Assembly (NCBI GenBank): GCA_016205045.1
Contig: JACQJM010000186.1
Coordinates: forward strand, 1-7,452
DNA: 7,452 bases
Reading direction: 5' to 3'
DNA from: Elusimicrobiota bacterium
GTDB taxonomy: Bacteria; Elusimicrobiota; Elusimicrobia; JACQJN01
Shown here: one piece after another, positions 4,680 through 7,452 of the stretch
Layout: each line of letters starts with the position of its first letter
Numbering within the stretch: the first letter of the stretch is position 1
Made by a program: the position numbers and the translations under genes
Notes under the pieces: generated by a model
What the model saw: the letters and a program-made list of their open reading frames with translations, nothing else
Told to the model about the DNA's origin: nothing
Databases searched by the model: none

Positions 4680-6148
4680 ATCATCCGGCCGAATTACAGG
4701 TGTTAAGAAAGCTGCTTTCTTTATCCAATCAGGATAGTCGTTCCTTGATCCATGACTTCGGGAAAGCGGCCCACCCCTTGCACCTTTTGAACCGGGCTTC
4801 CTCTCGCGCACCGATCGTCCCCATGGCTTTGGGTCTGAACCCATTTGTGGTGTCCCGGGAACATTCCCGTCAGATTCAAGCCTTGGTGAGGGCGGTCTTC
4901 CGATTTCAACTCAAAATTCCGTCATTGTATCAAGCCAATTTTCCGAACCTCCGCCGGATTTGTTTCCTGGAACCTTCTTCCGCTTCCTGGTTCAAGAGGC
5001 TTTCCCACTTGGTTCCCAGGCGGCCCCCTGCGCAGAGCTGCGGGGACCATGAAGCGCCCCGCCAAAAGCCGCGGGACTGCCCTTCGGGACTGCCTGAGGC
5101 GCGGCGGCCCGATCAAGTCTTGCCATTTCGGGATCTTCTTATTCGAGCGGATGTGGGATTGGCGGCTCGAGGACAAATCCCGGTCCTCTATGAGACAAAC
5201 GCCACTGCTCTGGGGGGCATGTTATTCCATGCCATGGGGGTGAAGGTGATGGAGGATTTGATTCTGAAGGACCTGGGCTTGTCTCGATCCGGTCTGCGCA
5301 TTCGCAGGACCCCCGATCTTCTGGATTACCTGTGGCGTTGGTTGGGGTCTCCTTCCGATATTTCCACCGCTCTTGTGGAGGATCTCCCCTTCAACGATTC
5401 TTATAGCGAGATCCCGTGGATCGCCCAATATTTTCGAAAAAAGGGTGCCGGGGCGGTGCACGGCCATCCCCGTCAGTTGAGGCTTAAAGGAGGGAGAGTT
5501 TATCTTCATGGAAGGGCGGTGGATCAAGTATTTAGGGACATGACGTTTAAGGATATGGGCCGATGTCCTAGGTTCGGGAGAAGGAAATATGCCGGCCTGA
5601 TAGAACTTTTGAACAGGAGAAAATCCTTTCCGGGAATTTCGGGAGAATTTGACCATAAGGGTATCTTGGAGTGTCTCACCTCTCCTCATTACCAATCCCT
5701 CTTCTCTCCTCGCGAAGTCCGGCTTTTCAAGAAGTATGTCCCCTGGACGCGAGTTTTGTGGGAGAGGAGGACGGAAAACCCGGAGGGCAAACGGGTAGAT
5801 TTGTTTGAGTATGTAAGAAAATCCAAGGATTCTCTCATTTTGAAACCCAACCAATCCGCTGGAGGAGAGGGAGTTCTTTTCGGGGTGGAAGCGAACCAGG
5901 CTCAATGGGAGAGGGCGTTGGAGAAAGCTCACCGGCAGGAGAGTCGGTGGGTGACTCAGAAGTACGTGGAATCCTCCCGGAGGTGGATGGCTTATGTGAA
6001 GGATGAGAAGATCCATTTTGAGAACTGCTATTTTTCCATCGGGGTGTTTTATTCTTCTCAGGGACCGGGGTACCATTGTCGGGTGAGTCGGTCCAACGTG
6101 GTCAATGTGGCAAGAGGTGGGGCGTTGGCATGCGTGTATGTGGGGTAG
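4676..6148 (+). CDS. Circularly permuted ATP-grasp-like protein (predicted ATP-dependent ligase, substrate unknown)
   Basis: The GTG start sits in a GTGA overlap with the gpmA stop, with GGAG (4668-4671) as ribosome site, which implies translational coupling. I assign the circularly permuted ATP-grasp class from motif order. The metal-binding half comes first: LIRADVGL (D159), then VLYETNATALGGM with E173 and N175. The nucleotide-binding half follows: LILKPNQSAGGEGVLFG with K390 and a glycine-rich loop at 396-401, then WVTQKYVE and the family-like ending GVFYSSQGPGYHCRVSRSNVVNVARGGA. ATP-grasp enzymes form amide or thioester bonds through acyl-phosphates; permuted members include glutathionylspermidine-synthase-like and peptide-ligase-like proteins. 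The substrate cannot be read here. There is no signal peptide, so it is probably cytosolic. Residues about 115-146 are an oddly Arg/Pro-rich, GC-rich stretch that may be an insertion or a frame error. The family call is moderate; the gene is secure. Confidence 0.72.
   Translation: MNHPAELQVLRKLLSLSNQDSRSLIHDFGKAAHPLHLLNRASSRAPIVPMALGLNPFVVSREHSRQIQALVRAVFRFQLKIPSLYQANFPNLRRICFLEPSSASWFKRLSHLVPRRPPAQSCGDHEAPRQKPRDCPSGLPEARRPDQVLPFRDLLIRADVGLAARGQIPVLYETNATALGGMLFHAMGVKVMEDLILKDLGLSRSGLRIRRTPDLLDYLWRWLGSPSDISTALVEDLPFNDSYSEIPWIAQYFRKKGAGAVHGHPRQLRLKGGRVYLHGRAVDQVFRDMTFKDMGRCPRFGRRKYAGLIELLNRRKSFPGISGEFDHKGILECLTSPHYQSLFSPREVRLFKKYVPWTRVLWERRTENPEGKRVDLFEYVRKSKDSLILKPNQSAGGEGVLFGVEANQAQWERALEKAHRQESRWVTQKYVESSRRWMAYVKDEKIHFENCYFSIGVFYSSQGPGYHCRVSRSNVVNVARGGALACVYVG
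5072..5094. repeat. 10-bp direct repeat in a GC-rich part of the ATP-grasp gene
   Basis: CGGGACTGCC occurs at 5072-5081 and 5085-5094, separated by CTT. GCCGCG (5068-5073) and CGCGGC (5098-5103) around it can pair. The surrounding 5020-5110 is clearly richer in G and C than the rest of the gene. Confidence 0.6.
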
Positions 6149-6234
6149 GGCCTTCGCGACCCTTCAGTACCCTGGTGGATGGCGTGTATTTTATAAGGAG
6201 TTGGAGAAGGTTTGACGCGGTTGAAGAGAGCGGT

Positions 6235-7137
6235 TTAATGGGGAGTAAATCCGTACGTTTGGAAGATCGCTTCCATATTTCCTAACGGGATTTCAAAATC
6301 GTCTTTCCACTGAGAATTTTTGCAGCCTTTATAATAGGCAGCCAGGAGCTCAATGCTTTGTTTGATGAATTCCTTGCTAGCTTCTCCAGCCGAGGCTTGG
6401 GTGGAGTAAACCTCCACCTCTCGGCACTGATAGTGAGGACCCGCGGCCCATTTGCTCATGAAGGTCTCTCGGGCACCGGGGATTCGAGATAGTTCCTCGA
6501 TATTCATAGGAGGATTTTTTAGTTTTTCACCGGTAATCTTTTGAATGGCTTCTCCGGCCAGAGTTTGCCATTGAGTGAAATGCCTGGCTTCATGGGTTAC
6601 AATGGTATGGATAGAGGATTTGCATTCACTAGAGGTGAGTTCATAAAAGTTGCAAGAATCCTTCCAGAACATCAGTTTACCTGTTTCAGTTACTTCACCT
6701 AAAGGAAGTGGAACGGTTTTTATTCTAGTTTGTTTGTCCAATTGGGCGGGCCAGTTAAAATTAAACCGATAACCTTCTGGAACTCCATCATAGGTCAAAG
6801 ACACATAGTGGTGGAAATTGACATAGTTGGACCATTCCTCTGTTTCCCTAAGTTTGTATTCCATCCTGGAGTTTGCTTTTTGAATTTCTTCCAGGATCCA
6901 GGCATCGATTTGTTCTTTTGAGAAGGTTTGAGGAGGAGGGAGGGCCTGTTTTTGAGCGGGTTCTTCCACAAAAGTGGGTTTGGGTTCAGAAACTTGAGAA
7001 GGTTGGATGTCTTCGTTAGAATCACCGAATGACTTCAATTGATCCAGGGCTGATATTTCTTGTCCTATCACGAGGCCAAAGGAAAAACAGAGACAGAATC
7101 CTATTCCTAAATATTGCATGGAGTTCTTTAAGATCAT
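6235..7137 (-). CDS. Secreted protein with HEARH zinc-metalloprotease motif (putative gluzincin-like peptidase)
   Basis: The protein has 300 residues from the ATG at 7135-7137. This start is chosen over an upstream in-frame ATG (7183-7185) because GGGAGGA lies 5 nt before it and a signal peptide follows directly: MILKNS, a hydrophobic core (residues 9-24) and a probable cut after VIG (residue 25). A Pro/Gln/Glu-rich linker (about 40-72) leads to the main domain. The key motif is HEARH (182-186) in SIHTIVTHEARHFTQWQ, the HExxH zinc site. Glu240 or Glu242 (CREVEVYSTQA) is a candidate third ligand, in the pattern of small gluzincin-like peptidases. Cysteines 162, 172, 238 and 272 could form disulfides outside the cytoplasm. 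No known family is recognised. The gene looks less GC-rich than its neighbours. The peptidase role is inferred from the motif only. Confidence 0.8.
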   Translation of the reverse strand: MILKNSMQYLGIGFCLCFSFGLVIGQEISALDQLKSFGDSNEDIQPSQVSEPKPTFVEEPAQKQALPPPQTFSKEQIDAWILEEIQKANSRMEYKLRETEEWSNYVNFHHYVSLTYDGVPEGYRFNFNWPAQLDKQTRIKTVPLPLGEVTETGKLMFWKDSCNFYELTSSECKSSIHTIVTHEARHFTQWQTLAGEAIQKITGEKLKNPPMNIEELSRIPGARETFMSKWAAGPHYQCREVEVYSTQASAGEASKEFIKQSIELLAAYYKGCKNSQWKDDFEIPLGNMEAIFQTYGFTPH

Positions 7138-7142
7138 TTGTT

Positions 7143-7149
7143 TCCTCCC
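7143..7149 (-). promoter_or_regulatory. Strong Shine-Dalgarno that fixes the start of the HEARH protein
   Basis: On the minus strand GGGAGGA is followed by AACAA and ATG. This is the best ribosome binding site among the genes in the window and supports the start at 7137 rather than the ATG 48 bp upstream, which overlaps the predicted -35 box. Confidence 0.8.
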
Positions 7150-7185
7150 TATCTGAGTGTACAGATAGTTTACTATCAATACCAA
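7149..7185 (-). promoter_or_regulatory. Promoter with overlapping operator-like inverted repeats for the HEARH gene
   Basis: On the minus strand the -35-like TTGGTA (7180-7185), an 18-nt spacer and the -10-like TACACT (7156-7161, the same hexamer as in the promoter at 2922) can be read. The -10 lies exactly between the arms of the inverted repeat CTATCTG (7149-7155) and CAGATAG (7162-7168). A second inverted repeat, GATAGT-tt-ACTATC (7164-7177), overlaps it within the spacer. Three GATAG/CTATC half-sites in 29 bp suggest a repressor site. Confidence 0.5.
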
Positions 7186-7203
7186 TTTTTCAGAAATGCC
7201 TTT

Positions 7204-7248
7204 GGACCTAGAAATGGTCAGGAAATGGACCTATTTCGGTCCAGGTCC
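7204..7248. repeat. Cluster of short direct and inverted GGACC/GGTCC repeats
   Basis: GGACCTA occurs at 7204-7210 and 7227-7233, and GAAATGG at 7211-7217 and 7222-7228. GGACC (7227-7231) pairs with GGTCC (7238-7242), and AGGTCC (7243-7248) can pair with either GGACCT copy. Alternative hairpins are therefore possible. No gene is visible across 7186-7452; this cluster and the hairpins that follow are its only recognisable content. Confidence 0.55.
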
Positions 7249-7274
7249 TTAGGGCTCGGTAAGAAATAAGTGAC

Positions 7275-7301
7275 GGAAAAAGGAGGCTGCCTCCTTTTTC
7301 C
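7275..7301. terminator. Bidirectional intrinsic terminator-like hairpin
   Basis: A perfect 13-bp inverted repeat has a single central T: GGAAAAAGGAGGC (7275-7287) and GCCTCCTTTTTCC (7289-7301). Read as a terminator it is a GGAGGC/GCCTCC stem preceded by A5 and followed by T5 on both strands. It could stop transcription entering from either side and insulate the HEARH gene. Confidence 0.6.
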
Positions 7302-7380
7302 AGCCAACCTTCCTTTGGATTTGTGATCCTCGCCGAGCAAGAGGGTGGTAAGGTTTGAGGTAGGGAATTACTAGGGTTTT

Positions 7381-7402
7381 CCTCTCCCTTTTAAGGGAGA
7401 GG
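7381..7402. repeat. Perfect 10-bp hairpin, REP-like
   Basis: CCTCTCCCTT (7381-7390), TT, and AAGGGAGAGG (7393-7402). Hairpins with CCTCTCCC/GGGAGAGG arms are common dispersed intergenic repeats in many bacterial genomes. AGGGTTTTCC occurs directly before it (7373-7382, overlapping the arm) and again at 7431-7440. Confidence 0.6.
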
Positions 7403-7403
7403 A

Positions 7404-7426
7404 TGGTCCGGTGTAACACCGGACCA
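7404..7426. repeat. Perfect 11-bp hairpin next to the previous one
   Basis: TGGTCCGGTGT (7404-7414), A, and its exact reverse complement (7416-7426). One base separates it from the preceding hairpin. The pair, framed by two AGGGTTTTCC copies, looks like a composite intergenic repeat unit. Confidence 0.6.
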
Positions 7427-7452
7427 GGTGAGGGTTTTCCCTTGTACAATAA

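Noticed and set aside
5222..6076. Long open frame (284 codons) on the minus strand
   Set aside because: It lies wholly antisense within the ATP-grasp gene, whose forward frame carries conserved motifs. The antisense protein shows no motif and has a Pro/Arg/Leu-heavy composition.
6260..6275. TGGAAG-atcg-CTTCCA hairpin as a terminator between the convergent genes
   Set aside because: It lies inside the 3' end of the HEARH coding region, the stem is only 6 bp, and no proper T-run follows on either strand.
7138..7185. Upstream ATG (7183-7185) as the start of the HEARH protein
   Set aside because: It would place the predicted promoter inside the gene, has no ribosome site, and would add 16 residues before a clear signal peptide.
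7249..7449. 66-codon open frame on the minus strand beginning MYKGKPSPGPVLHRTI
   Set aside because: It runs through the hairpins and direct repeats of 7275-7440, has no ribosome site, and resembles the spurious frames typically produced by intergenic CCTCACC/CCTCTCCC repeats.

Overview
The window comes from a bacterial chromosome and carries seven protein-coding genes. They include isoprenoid, tRNA-charging and rRNA-modification housekeeping genes, a CysRS with a GGIDH...HHTNE active-site variant, and intergenic arrays of 7-bp repeats. Together these suggest an uncultured Gram-negative-type lineage (for example an Omnitrophota- or Elusimicrobiota-like or deltaproteobacterial-type genome). That placement is a guess from general familiarity; no taxonomic marker in the window proves it.

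Layout. (1) 18-2876 (+): ispF, cysS and rlmB run in the order ispF-cysS-rlmB, an arrangement seen in many bacteria. They are separated by unusual intergenic structures: a perfect palindrome over the ispF stop codon and arms of 7-bp tandem repeats facing each other before cysS and before rlmB. (2) 2900-3506 (+): a sigma70-like promoter drives a small secreted, lysine/serine/proline-rich protein of unknown function. (3) 3509-3922 (-): a stand-alone response-regulator receiver, convergent with the previous gene. (4) 3923-4061: a compact divergent control region with back-to-back promoters for the receiver gene and for the next operon. (5) 4062-6148 (+): gpmA (phosphoglycerate mutase), overlapping by 4 bp a circularly permuted ATP-grasp-like protein. 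(6) 6235-7137 (-): a secreted protein with an HEARH zinc-metalloprotease motif, preceded by a promoter embedded in inverted repeats. (7) 7186-7452: no gene seen; the stretch is a cluster of short perfect hairpins, one of which looks like a bidirectional terminator.

How it fits together. IspF (MEP isoprenoid pathway), CysRS (translation), RlmB (23S rRNA 2'-O-methylation) and GpmA (glycolysis) are core functions. The remaining genes (secreted basic protein, receiver, ATP-grasp enzyme, secreted HExxH protein) are accessory or unassigned. The most distinctive signal is non-coding: heptamer arrays lie immediately before three start codons (cysS, rlmB, gpmA), where a Shine-Dalgarno sequence would be expected. 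Two of these arrays share an identical 18-bp stretch, and one array supplies the last codons and the stop codon of cysS. No clear undescribed defence or mobile system is visible.
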